Assembly: GCA_023145315.1 (NCBI GenBank)
Contig: JAGLEA010000068.1
Coordinates: 1-6,632 of the forward strand
Reading direction: 5' to 3'
Length of the DNA: 6,632 nt
Source of the DNA: Psychrilyobacter sp.
Lineage (GTDB): Bacteria > Fusobacteriota > Fusobacteriia > Fusobacteriales > Fusobacteriaceae
In this document: piece after piece, positions 1 to 6,038 of the stretch
How positions within the stretch are numbered: the first letter of the stretch is position 1
Layout: every line of letters starts with the position of its first letter
Position numbers and translations under genes: made by a program
The notes under the pieces: model-generated
The model's database searches: none
What the model saw: only the letters and a program-made list of their open reading frames with translations
What the model was told of the DNA's origin: nothing

Positions 1-159
1 AGGTATAAATCCATTTTCTATATCTATTCCCATCTTACTTTTAGGTAGATCTCTGATATGTCCATAGGAAGCCGTCACTTCATAATTTCTTCCTAATATT
101 TTTTTTATAGTATTTGCTTTAGCAGGGGACTCCACTATTACTAGATTTTTTTTAGCCAC
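1..159 (-). CDS. topA: DNA topoisomerase I (type IA), N-terminal fragment cut by the window edge
   Basis: Only the first 53 residues lie in the window; the gene continues beyond position 1. The fragment begins MAKKNLVIVESPAKANTIKK and continues with YEVTASYGHIRDLPK. This is the start of the TOPRIM domain of bacterial topoisomerase I, with the catalytic-metal Glu in VIVESPAKA (E10) and the SYGHIRDLP segment (31-39). The family relaxes negative supercoils by nicking and passing one strand. The start is a GTG at 159-157, chosen because the protein then opens exactly like the family and a GGAG sits 8 nt upstream. An ATG one base upstream (160-158) is in another frame and stops after six codons. 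The gene lies 42 bp after the dprA stop with no visible terminator, so it is probably co-transcribed. A dprA-topA order is common in low-GC bacteria. Confidence 0.96.
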   Translation of the reverse strand, partial: MAKKNLVIVESPAKANTIKKILGRNYEVTASYGHIRDLPKSKMGIDIENGFIP

Positions 160-167
160 ATTAATCA

Positions 168-171
168 CTCC
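168..171 (-). promoter_or_regulatory. Ribosome binding site deciding the GTG start of topA
   Basis: On the minus strand the sequence reads GGAGTGAT ahead of GTG, with 8 nt between GGAG and the GTG at 159-157. The site supports the non-ATG start, because the overlapping ATG opens a frame that stops after six codons. Confidence 0.7.
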
Positions 172-201
172 AATATTTTTGTCTTTCTTCTTTGAAAAAA
201 A

Positions 202-1257
202 CTATATTCTTCTATACTTTCCACCAGCAATAGCTTTAACCAGTTTTTTTATTTCCAAACTTGTTAATATAGCTAATAGTTCTCCTATACCATATTTAGT
301 TTTTACTATTAATTCATCCAAACTCTGTTCTATTATCAGAGAATTATATATTTCTTCCTCTTTTTTAGAGATATCTATATTTTTAGGAGTTGTTTTTTCT
401 TTATCCCAATCATATTCTTTTAAAATATCGTTTCCACAAGTAATCAGTTTACCATATGAATCACGAATTAAGTTATTATTCCCTTCAAATGATGAATATT
501 TTGGAAATCCAGGAACTACAAATACATCTCTGTTTTCTTCTAATGCTAATTTTGCAGTTATTAGACTTCCACCTTTTTTATAACTTTCCATTACTGCTAT
601 ACCTCGTGTCAATCCTACTATTATACGATTTCGTAAGGGAAAATTATATCTATCAGGTGGAGTGCCTAGAGGTAGTTCACTTATTAATGTTCCCTCTCGT
701 GATATTTGATCCCACTCTGCTTTATTTTCAGGAGGATAGATTACATCTAGTCCACTGCCTACTACAGCTATTGTATGACCACCTAAGTTCAAAGCCCTCT
801 TATGTGCTGTAACATCTACTCCTACTGCTAGCCCACTAGTTATAGCGACACCTGCTCCTACTAGATCACCTACAACTTCTCGACATGATGATTCACCATA
901 GCTTGTCATCTTTCTAGTTCCTACTACTCCTATATTTTTTTCTGGAAAAAGAAGCTTTCCTTTTATATATAGAAATACAGGTGGATGGGAAATATTTTTT
1001 AAATATAATGGATATCTACGGTCTTTAAAGGAGATAACCTCTATATTTAAATTTATCATCTTTTCTATATGAATATCAAGATTAATTTTATAAGCATCAA
1101 ATATTTTAGTTATCTCTTCATCTTTTAATTTGAGAAATACACTATAAAAAGACCGTTCGTGGAGATATATCTCTTCAAACTCTTCATACAAATTCATTAG
1201 TTTCATTATAGCACTATCTTTTACACCCAATACTCGTAATTTATACCAAGAATCCAT
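202..1257 (-). CDS. dprA: DNA-processing protein DprA (Smf), RecA loader on single-stranded DNA
   Basis: A 351-residue, full-length DprA. In characterised species DprA binds incoming single-stranded DNA in the cytoplasm during natural transformation and loads RecA; the gene is also widespread in bacteria not known to be transformable. The N-terminal helical part (about 1-70) is divergent. The Rossmann-like core (about 75-280) shows the family signatures: VVGTR (111-115), SGLAVGVD (141-148), GSGLDVIYPPEN (167-178), FPLRNRII (206-213), GGSLITA (229-235) and VPG (248-250). The usual 'GTNRLI..GA' segment after VPG is altered here to GNNNLIRDSYGKLI. Residues about 297-351 resemble the winged-helix DprA C-terminal domain (EEIYNSL...IGELLAILTSLEIKKLV...GGKYRRI). 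The ATG start has GGAGG (1265-1269) 7 nt upstream. It follows the TPR gene by 19 bp and precedes topA by 42 bp, so it is almost certainly in the same transcript. Confidence 0.97.
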   Translation of the reverse strand: MDSWYKLRVLGVKDSAIMKLMNLYEEFEEIYLHERSFYSVFLKLKDEEITKIFDAYKINLDIHIEKMINLNIEVISFKDRRYPLYLKNISHPPVFLYIKGKLLFPEKNIGVVGTRKMTSYGESSCREVVGDLVGAGVAITSGLAVGVDVTAHKRALNLGGHTIAVVGSGLDVIYPPENKAEWDQISREGTLISELPLGTPPDRYNFPLRNRIIVGLTRGIAVMESYKKGGSLITAKLALEENRDVFVVPGFPKYSSFEGNNNLIRDSYGKLITCGNDILKEYDWDKEKTTPKNIDISKKEEEIYNSLIIEQSLDELIVKTKYGIGELLAILTSLEIKKLVKAIAGGKYRRI

Positions 1258-1276
1258 ATATATACCTCCAAAATAA

Positions 1277-2215
1277 CTATCTTGTTTTTAAAATTCTATA
1301 TACTTCTGCTAAATTTTCTTTTATTCTCTTATTATTCGGATTTTTTCTTCTACCTTCTTCTAATATATCTTGAGCTTCATCATATTTTCTCTCTGCCATA
1401 TATATATTTGAAATAGTTACATAGATATTAGGATCATCTTTGTGCTTTAGAGATTTTCTGAAATTTTCTATTGCTTTACCATATGATTTTTTCATCTGAT
1501 ACGAAGTTCCTAATCCCATATAAACTTGATAAAAATCTGGTTTACTTTCTAAAGTTTCATTGTAGTATTTTATTGCAGTATCGTAATTACCTAAAAGTCT
1601 AGCAGATGTTGCAGTACCAAAATAGTTTCTATAATCACCTTTTCTGTCTTTTCTAAAAATATTATAGGCCCTTTCAAAACTTTTGTCATTCATATATATT
1701 TTTCCTAGAGTATATATAGTCTCACTATTAGAGTATCCCTCTCTCTTTATATAAATTTCAAACTCTTCAAAATAATCTTCTTTTTTAGAATAACTCATTC
1801 CTGAAAGTGTTTCTTCCTCTAAAATTAATTTTTTCCCCTTAGCAAATTTATTTTTAGGAGAAATTTTTAATATTTTTCTATACACTCCTAATGCTTTATC
1901 ATCTTGCATCATTTTTTCATACGAACTTGCAATTCCTAAAAGAGATGGAATATCATCTTTTTTTTCTTTAAATGCTTCCATATAATATCCCAATGCTTTA
2001 TTATAATTTTTTTCATTAAAAGATTCGTTCCCATCATTCATATTTTCTTCATAAGTTTCTATTACTTCTACAGGTGGTAGATCTTTTTCTACACTTTCAC
2101 TTTCAAAGTTATTTATACTATCTGATGTATCATCTTCAAATATAATTCCCTCTTTATCGTCTGCATAGACTACTGAAATTACCCCTATAAATAAAAGTAT
2201 TATTAGTTTTTTCAT
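1277..2215 (-). CDS. Exported tetratricopeptide-repeat (TPR) protein, function unknown
   Basis: A 312-residue protein. Residues 1-18 form a Sec signal peptide: two lysines, a hydrophobic core (LIILLFIGVISVV) and an A-x-A-like cleavage site, VYA|DD. No cysteine follows it, so this is not a lipoprotein. The mature protein starts with an acidic, probably disordered linker (about 19-57). Helical repeats with TPR spacing fill the rest, at about 60-93, 94-128, 164-192, 195-228, 229-262 and 263-296. Typical cores are NYNKALGYYMEAF, YDTAIKYYNETLESKPDF, SYGKAIENFRKSL and KYDEAQDILEEG. TPR arrays bind proteins, so a periplasmic or envelope scaffold is likely, but no partner is evident. Its ATG overlaps the xseA stop in an ATGA (2215-2212), and AGGAG (2224-2228) lies 8 nt upstream inside xseA. 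This implies translational coupling. A specific function cannot be assigned. Confidence 0.9.
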   Translation of the reverse strand: MKKLIILLFIGVISVVYADDKEGIIFEDDTSDSINNFESESVEKDLPPVEVIETYEENMNDGNESFNEKNYNKALGYYMEAFKEKKDDIPSLLGIASSYEKMMQDDKALGVYRKILKISPKNKFAKGKKLILEEETLSGMSYSKKEDYFEEFEIYIKREGYSNSETIYTLGKIYMNDKSFERAYNIFRKDRKGDYRNYFGTATSARLLGNYDTAIKYYNETLESKPDFYQVYMGLGTSYQMKKSYGKAIENFRKSLKHKDDPNIYVTISNIYMAERKYDEAQDILEEGRRKNPNNKRIKENLAEVYRILKTR

Positions 2216-3414
2216 CTTTTGATCTCCTCTACTCTAGTTACTACCCTTCCGTTGTGATATATTATCTCCAAATTATCCCCTTTTTCTATGTCTTCTACTC
2301 CACTTACTAATTTATCTCCTATTTTGGTTATAGTATAACCTCTTTTTAGTATCTCTTCAGGATTTAATGAATTTAATTTTTCACTTCTTATCTCTAGTTG
2401 GTGTTTCTTTTTTACTAGATTAGTTTTTAATATTCTACTTAGTTTCTCCTCATAGCTTATAAGTATATTATTTTTTTCACCTATACTTCCATAAAAATTT
2501 CGTAATATATAATTTTTTCCTAATACTTCTAGCCTTTCTTTTTTCTTTTTTAAATTATTCTTTAAATTTCTATTTAAATGATTTCTTCTACTCTCTAACT
2601 CCCTTATTAAAAGGTCCTTTCTCGGAACTACTAACTCTGCTGCATGAGTAGGTGTAGAAGCCCGTAAATCAGCCGTTAAATCTGTTAGGAGATTATCTAT
2701 CTCATGTCCTACTGCTGAAACTATAGGAGTTTTTGTATTATAATATGCTAGTGCAACCTCTCTCTTATTAAAAGACCATAGATCTTCTACAGATCCACCA
2801 CCACGACCTGCTATTATTAGGTCTATTTCTTCCATATTATCTAGTATCTCTATCCCTTTTATTATCTCTTTTTCCGAACCTATTCCTTGTACTTTTGCAG
2901 GATATACATATATATTTATATTTTCATATCTTAGCCTAGCAGTATTTATTATATCTTTTACTGCTGCTCCTGTACCAGAGGTTACTATTCCTATATTTTG
3001 TGGTAATTTAGGCATTGAAAGTTTATTGCTTTTGTCAAAATATCCTAAATTTAAAAGTTCTTTTTTTGTCTTCTCTAATTCTTCAAATAACTTTCCTAAA
3101 CTTCCCTCTTTCTCTACATGAGCTACCAATATTTGATATGTTCCATTTACCTCATATAAAGTAATCTTACCAAATATCTTTACTCTATCCCCCTCTTTAA
3201 GATCTGTTGGTATACCTTTCATCTTATATCCAAAAGCTGTACATTTAATACTCGCCTTATTGTCTTTAAGAGTAAAATATAGATGTCCACTTTTATAGTA
3301 ATTTATTCCTGATATTTCACCTTTCAGAAAAAAATTACTAAATTCAGAATTTCCTTCTAAATATTCTTTAACCTTCCTATTCATCTGTGTTACCGTATAT
3401 ATTCTATCTTTCAT
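2212..3414 (-). CDS. xseA: Exodeoxyribonuclease VII large subunit
   Basis: Catalytic subunit of exonuclease VII, which with several copies of XseB degrades single-stranded DNA from both ends in repair and mismatch processing. The protein is 400 residues from the ATG used here. Residues below are counted from a GTG four codons upstream (3426). The N-terminal OB-fold (about 10-105) has SGHLYFTLKD and the NGTYQILV strand. The catalytic domain shows GIVTS (146-150), AGRGGGS (206-212) and SAVGHEID (237-244), followed by LTDLTADLRASTPTHAAE. A basic coiled coil spans about 270-350, and the C-terminal signature LNPEEILKRGYTI follows at 355-367. The ATG at 3414 is preferred because AGGTGA lies about 8 nt upstream, whereas that same sequence overlaps the GTG. 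The gene starts about 18 bp after the DisA_N-like gene and overlaps the TPR gene by 4 bp. No xseB is in this window. Confidence 0.97.
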   Translation of the reverse strand: MKDRIYTVTQMNRKVKEYLEGNSEFSNFFLKGEISGINYYKSGHLYFTLKDNKASIKCTAFGYKMKGIPTDLKEGDRVKIFGKITLYEVNGTYQILVAHVEKEGSLGKLFEELEKTKKELLNLGYFDKSNKLSMPKLPQNIGIVTSGTGAAVKDIINTARLRYENINIYVYPAKVQGIGSEKEIIKGIEILDNMEEIDLIIAGRGGGSVEDLWSFNKREVALAYYNTKTPIVSAVGHEIDNLLTDLTADLRASTPTHAAELVVPRKDLLIRELESRRNHLNRNLKNNLKKKKERLEVLGKNYILRNFYGSIGEKNNILISYEEKLSRILKTNLVKKKHQLEIRSEKLNSLNPEEILKRGYTITKIGDKLVSGVEDIEKGDNLEIIYHNGRVVTRVEEIKR

Positions 3415-3422
3415 TATGTATT

Positions 3423-3433
3423 TCACCTACCTT
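3423..3433 (-). promoter_or_regulatory. Ribosome binding site deciding the xseA start
   Basis: The minus strand reads AAGGTAGGTGA, close to the ideal AAGGAGGTGA, ending 8 nt before the ATG at 3414-3412. The in-frame GTG at 3426-3424 is inside this element, so the ATG is the better start. The element also touches the stop codon of the upstream gene, as expected for tight operon packing. Confidence 0.65.
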
Positions 3434-4881
3434 TATACTTCTAATACTTTAATTCCATTCTCCCAAACTTCTATCTTTTTATCCTCTGAGATTTTTATAG
3501 CTAATCCATATTTTGACCCACTAATTGCTGCTGCTGTTCTCGATCCTTCTACTTTTTCTGTAGTTCCTTCTGTATCTAATTTCAAAAGTCGTCCAAATGA
3601 TAAAAGATTAAGCTCATTATCAAGTATTACAGCACCATCTACCTCTGAAATTAATTTCAAGTAATTAAAATTATGATCTTTTATTTGAGCTTTTTTCCCA
3701 TCTTTAAAAACTGTTTTATCATAAACGCTTCTTATTTTATTTGCATCAATAAATATATCTTCTATTTTCTCATCTGTAATTGTTCTTTTTAGAATTACAA
3801 ACATTCCACCTTTACCGTCTTCTAAAAAAGATTTTATTATAGAAACCAACACATCTATATTATAAATAATATTTGTAATTATTTCTTCACTCTTTATCTT
3901 ATCATTAAATAGATGATAAATAAAAGAATCCATATAAAATTTTTCTAATATTAAAAATTTAAATACACGAAGAGATTTTAATTTCCACATTCCACTGTTA
4001 TAAGAAAGATAATTATCTATCGAGTTCTGTAGATGTATCTTTAATTCTTTATTTTTTACCTCCATATATACATATGGTAGTTTTGTCTCTCTTTTCATTT
4101 TATAATTTTGACTAAATAATCCAGTAGAAACCATTTTTTCATTTGAGTAATTAGCTAATTTATCTATCTGATCCTCAGTTATTTTTAATCCAGATTCAAA
4201 TTCTGTATGATCAATATATTCTTTTATATTTTGTGATATCTTTGAGATAAATTTTATTACATACTCATTATTCTGTTCCTTTAACTTTATAATTATTCTT
4301 TCTTTAAAAGTTGTTGTTGTTTCTACATTTACTCCTAAACCATAAACTTTAAAATCGTTTCCTATTATTAGTACTATTTCTTCTCCATTTAACATCTTTA
4401 GTGACATCTTTTCTTTGAAGATTTCGTCTATATTTTTTAGTGAGTTTGATGGTAAAAAATCAATACCTATTTTTTTCAAGTCTGCTTCTATTGTCTTTAT
4501 ATCTTTAAAAATTAGCATATTTAAACTTGAATTTTGACTTTCATAAGTCTCGTTACATATTTTTTTTATCGCTTCCATAAAATATATTTGTTCCCTAGTT
4601 ACTTCTAATTTTCCAGTAATCAGATGACCTATTGCTTTCTGAGAAAATTCCTCTACTATATCACTAAAATAAATATTTCTATTTTCTTCATAATAACTTT
4701 CTAATATGATACTTATAATCTCAAAAAATTCTCCCGTCTCTTCCAATGTTTTTTTTATAAACTTAGAATTAAACTTAGAGATAAATTCTACTTGACTACC
4801 ATGTGCTTTTAACTTGAAATCTACCCCTAAAAATTCATTTAATTTCCCCAAATACTCTCTATAATAATCAATTCTTCTCAT
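3433..4881 (-). CDS. DisA_N-like (diadenylate cyclase-fold) domain protein with an unrecognised N-terminal region
   Basis: A 482-residue soluble protein with no signal peptide or membrane segment. The last ~125 residues match the DAC/DisA_N fold that makes c-di-AMP: the strand GGMFVILKR (358-366, compare GALIVIER in CdaA), a middle segment with IFIDANKIRSVYD, then EVDGAVILDNE with the DGA motif (415-417). After it come EGSRTAAAISG (445-455) and KISEDKKIEVWENG (463-476). In active cyclases the second motif is GTRHRAA; here it is GSRTAAA, so only the first Arg (R448) of RHR remains. The SEE motif is SED. Residues 1-350 are mostly helical with a possible beta-rich part (about 165-215), and I do not recognise the region; it may be a sensor. 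The ATG has GAGGGG six nt upstream and overlaps the RelA/SpoT gene by 14 bp, so the two are probably coupled. It may be an altered-specificity cyclase or a nucleotide-binding sensor. The fold is fairly sure; activity is not. Confidence 0.8.
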   Translation of the reverse strand: MRRIDYYREYLGKLNEFLGVDFKLKAHGSQVEFISKFNSKFIKKTLEETGEFFEIISIILESYYEENRNIYFSDIVEEFSQKAIGHLITGKLEVTREQIYFMEAIKKICNETYESQNSSLNMLIFKDIKTIEADLKKIGIDFLPSNSLKNIDEIFKEKMSLKMLNGEEIVLIIGNDFKVYGLGVNVETTTTFKERIIIKLKEQNNEYVIKFISKISQNIKEYIDHTEFESGLKITEDQIDKLANYSNEKMVSTGLFSQNYKMKRETKLPYVYMEVKNKELKIHLQNSIDNYLSYNSGMWKLKSLRVFKFLILEKFYMDSFIYHLFNDKIKSEEIITNIIYNIDVLVSIIKSFLEDGKGGMFVILKRTITDEKIEDIFIDANKIRSVYDKTVFKDGKKAQIKDHNFNYLKLISEVDGAVILDNELNLLSFGRLLKLDTEGTTEKVEGSRTAAAISGSKYGLAIKISEDKKIEVWENGIKVLEV

Positions 4882-6016
4882 TGATTTCCCCTCTTTTTTT
4901 TAGAAGTAAGTTCCTGAATGAATATTTTGGTTTTTGTTTACTCTTTTTTTGATATTCTAGATGATATTTTTCCATAGTTTCAGCCATTATTTTTTTTTCA
5001 TCATCTGTCAAAATTTTAAAAAGATCTAAAAAAACTAATTTTTCACTATAAGATTTTTCTCCTAACAGAACATAGGATAAAGAGTAAAATATTCCCCTTT
5101 TTTCCATTGTTTTTTCACCGATTTCTTCTATTATTTTTCTAGTAACAAAAATTATAGCATCCTTTTTTTCAGTTAGAAGAGTTACTAGTTGTCCCATTTT
5201 TTTAATTTTAAAATGTTTTAATAACTTGATTACTTCAGTATATAGCTCATCTCTTTTTTCATGTTTAATATCTAAGTTCTCAAGAATTTCTTGAAACAAA
5301 TCATTTAGAACTTTATTATTTTCCATAAAATATTTTATTGTTACATTATTTAGTGGTGTATCTCCAGGCATATTAACACCTAATTTTATACTATCGTGTA
5401 CTTTTTCCTCGTATTTAAAAAGGTCATTTTTTATATTTACAAACTCCTTATCTGCTAATTCTAACAAACTTGCTACCCGAGAAAAACTTCTAATTAATTC
5501 ATCAGGGATTCCCACTCTACTCTTATATCCTAAATCATGCTCAATAGTAGCCCATGTATGTTGAAGTAAACTTCTAATTTGTATCTCTATTCTTATACCT
5601 TTAAATTTTCTATATTTCTCTATATCTGGAAATGATACTACATAATGAAGAGATAGATATCCAAAAGATCTAGGATCTAATATTTTTCTCTTATCTATAG
5701 TGTTTTTTTCATCTACTACGAAAAAATTTTTAATTTTTTCAGCCGCCAAATCTACTTGATCTTCCATAAATGTAATAACTCTGGCTCCTATAACATCAGT
5801 TATATCAGATAATCTTATATATTTTCTTCCTTTATCATGGATCTTCTTACTGAGGCTTTCTTTTGTTTTTATTCTAAAATCTATATTCTGGAGTCGATAA
5901 TTTTTTGATTGAATTTCAGTTTTAAAAATCTTTTCTAATTCAATAATCATCTCCTCATATATTGGTAAATTTCTATCATATTTTTTTAAAAATCTATCTA
6001 GTTTGACACTTTTCAT
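4868..6016 (-). CDS. Synthetase-only RelA/SpoT-domain protein ((p)ppGpp synthetase-like) with long C-terminal extension
   Basis: 382 residues from the ATG used here. Numbering below counts from an in-frame TTG four codons upstream (6028). Residues about 40-170 form the nucleotidyltransferase fold that moves pyrophosphate from ATP to GDP/GTP. It has RIKTKESLSKKI (52-63), DITDVIGARVI (75-85), SFGYLSLHYVV (121-131), EIQIRSLLQHTWA (148-160) and TIEHDLGYK (161-169). All the usual synthetase motifs are present, so activity is plausible. There is no N-terminal HD hydrolase and no TGS or ACT domain, so it resembles small alarmone synthetases. Those are typically about 200-260 residues; here a helical, lysine-rich tail of some 170-210 residues follows. 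The ATG at 6016 has GAGGTG just upstream; that site overlaps the TTG. It starts 22 bp after uvrB and overlaps the next gene by 14 bp. The exact product ((p)ppGpp, pGpp or another) cannot be read from sequence. Confidence 0.92.
   Translation of the reverse strand: MKSVKLDRFLKKYDRNLPIYEEMIIELEKIFKTEIQSKNYRLQNIDFRIKTKESLSKKIHDKGRKYIRLSDITDVIGARVITFMEDQVDLAAEKIKNFFVVDEKNTIDKRKILDPRSFGYLSLHYVVSFPDIEKYRKFKGIRIEIQIRSLLQHTWATIEHDLGYKSRVGIPDELIRSFSRVASLLELADKEFVNIKNDLFKYEEKVHDSIKLGVNMPGDTPLNNVTIKYFMENNKVLNDLFQEILENLDIKHEKRDELYTEVIKLLKHFKIKKMGQLVTLLTEKKDAIIFVTRKIIEEIGEKTMEKRGIFYSLSYVLLGEKSYSEKLVFLDLFKILTDDEKKIMAETMEKYHLEYQKKSKQKPKYSFRNLLLKKRGEINEKN
4894..4901 (-). repeat. A8 homopolymer near the 3' end of the RelA/SpoT-like gene, possible slippage site
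   Basis: The coding strand carries eight consecutive A residues (CTA AAA AAA AGA) 12 bases before the start codon of the downstream gene. That gene's frame is the +1 frame here. It is closed by a TAA at the beginning of the A-run but open from the run into its ATG (GAG GGG AAA TCA ATG). Losing one A or gaining two would therefore fuse the two proteins. The tract and frames are seen directly; slippage itself is a hypothesis. Confidence 0.4.
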
Positions 6017-6020
6017 ACCA

Positions 6021-6026
6021 CACCTC
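6021..6026 (-). promoter_or_regulatory. Ribosome binding site deciding the RelA/SpoT-like gene start
   Basis: GAGGTG on the minus strand lies 4 nt before the ATG at 6016-6014 (6 nt when counted from GAGG). The alternative in-frame TTG at 6028-6026 overlaps this element and has no site of its own, so a four-codon shorter protein is favoured. Confidence 0.65.
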
Positions 6027-6038
6027 AAGTTTTAGTTA

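Noticed and set aside
160..201. Terminator between dprA and topA
   Set aside because: There is a T-run directly after the dprA stop, but no GC-rich inverted repeat precedes it; the short gap mainly holds the topA ribosome binding site.
179..583. Plus-strand open frame of 134 codons
   Set aside because: It lies opposite dprA, a clear full-length gene, shows no family motif, and is a low-complexity Ser/Phe/Ile-rich translation typical of an antisense frame in AT-rich DNA.
456..812. Plus-strand open frame of 118 codons
   Set aside because: It is antisense to the conserved DprA core, very rich in Leu, and has no recognisable domain or ribosome binding site.
1254..1264. TATATATA stretch before dprA as a promoter -10 element
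   Set aside because: It falls between the ribosome binding site and the start codon, so it cannot serve as the promoter of dprA; it is just AT-rich spacer.
1277..2215. ComL/BamD-type competence lipoprotein
   Set aside because: It has TPRs and a signal peptide near dprA, but there is no lipobox cysteine and the repeat layout does not specifically match BamD.
3416..3664. Plus-strand open frame of 82 codons
   Set aside because: It is antisense to the DAC-like domain and has no motif; it arises as a shadow of that gene.
3433..6016. Toxin-antitoxin (toxSAS-type) interpretation of the overlapping RelA/SpoT and DAC-like genes
   Set aside because: The overlap is toxin-antitoxin-like, but the second protein is large (482 residues) with an enzyme fold and the pair sits inside a housekeeping operon without signs of mobility. 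A toxic role cannot be excluded, but nothing in the sequence supports it.
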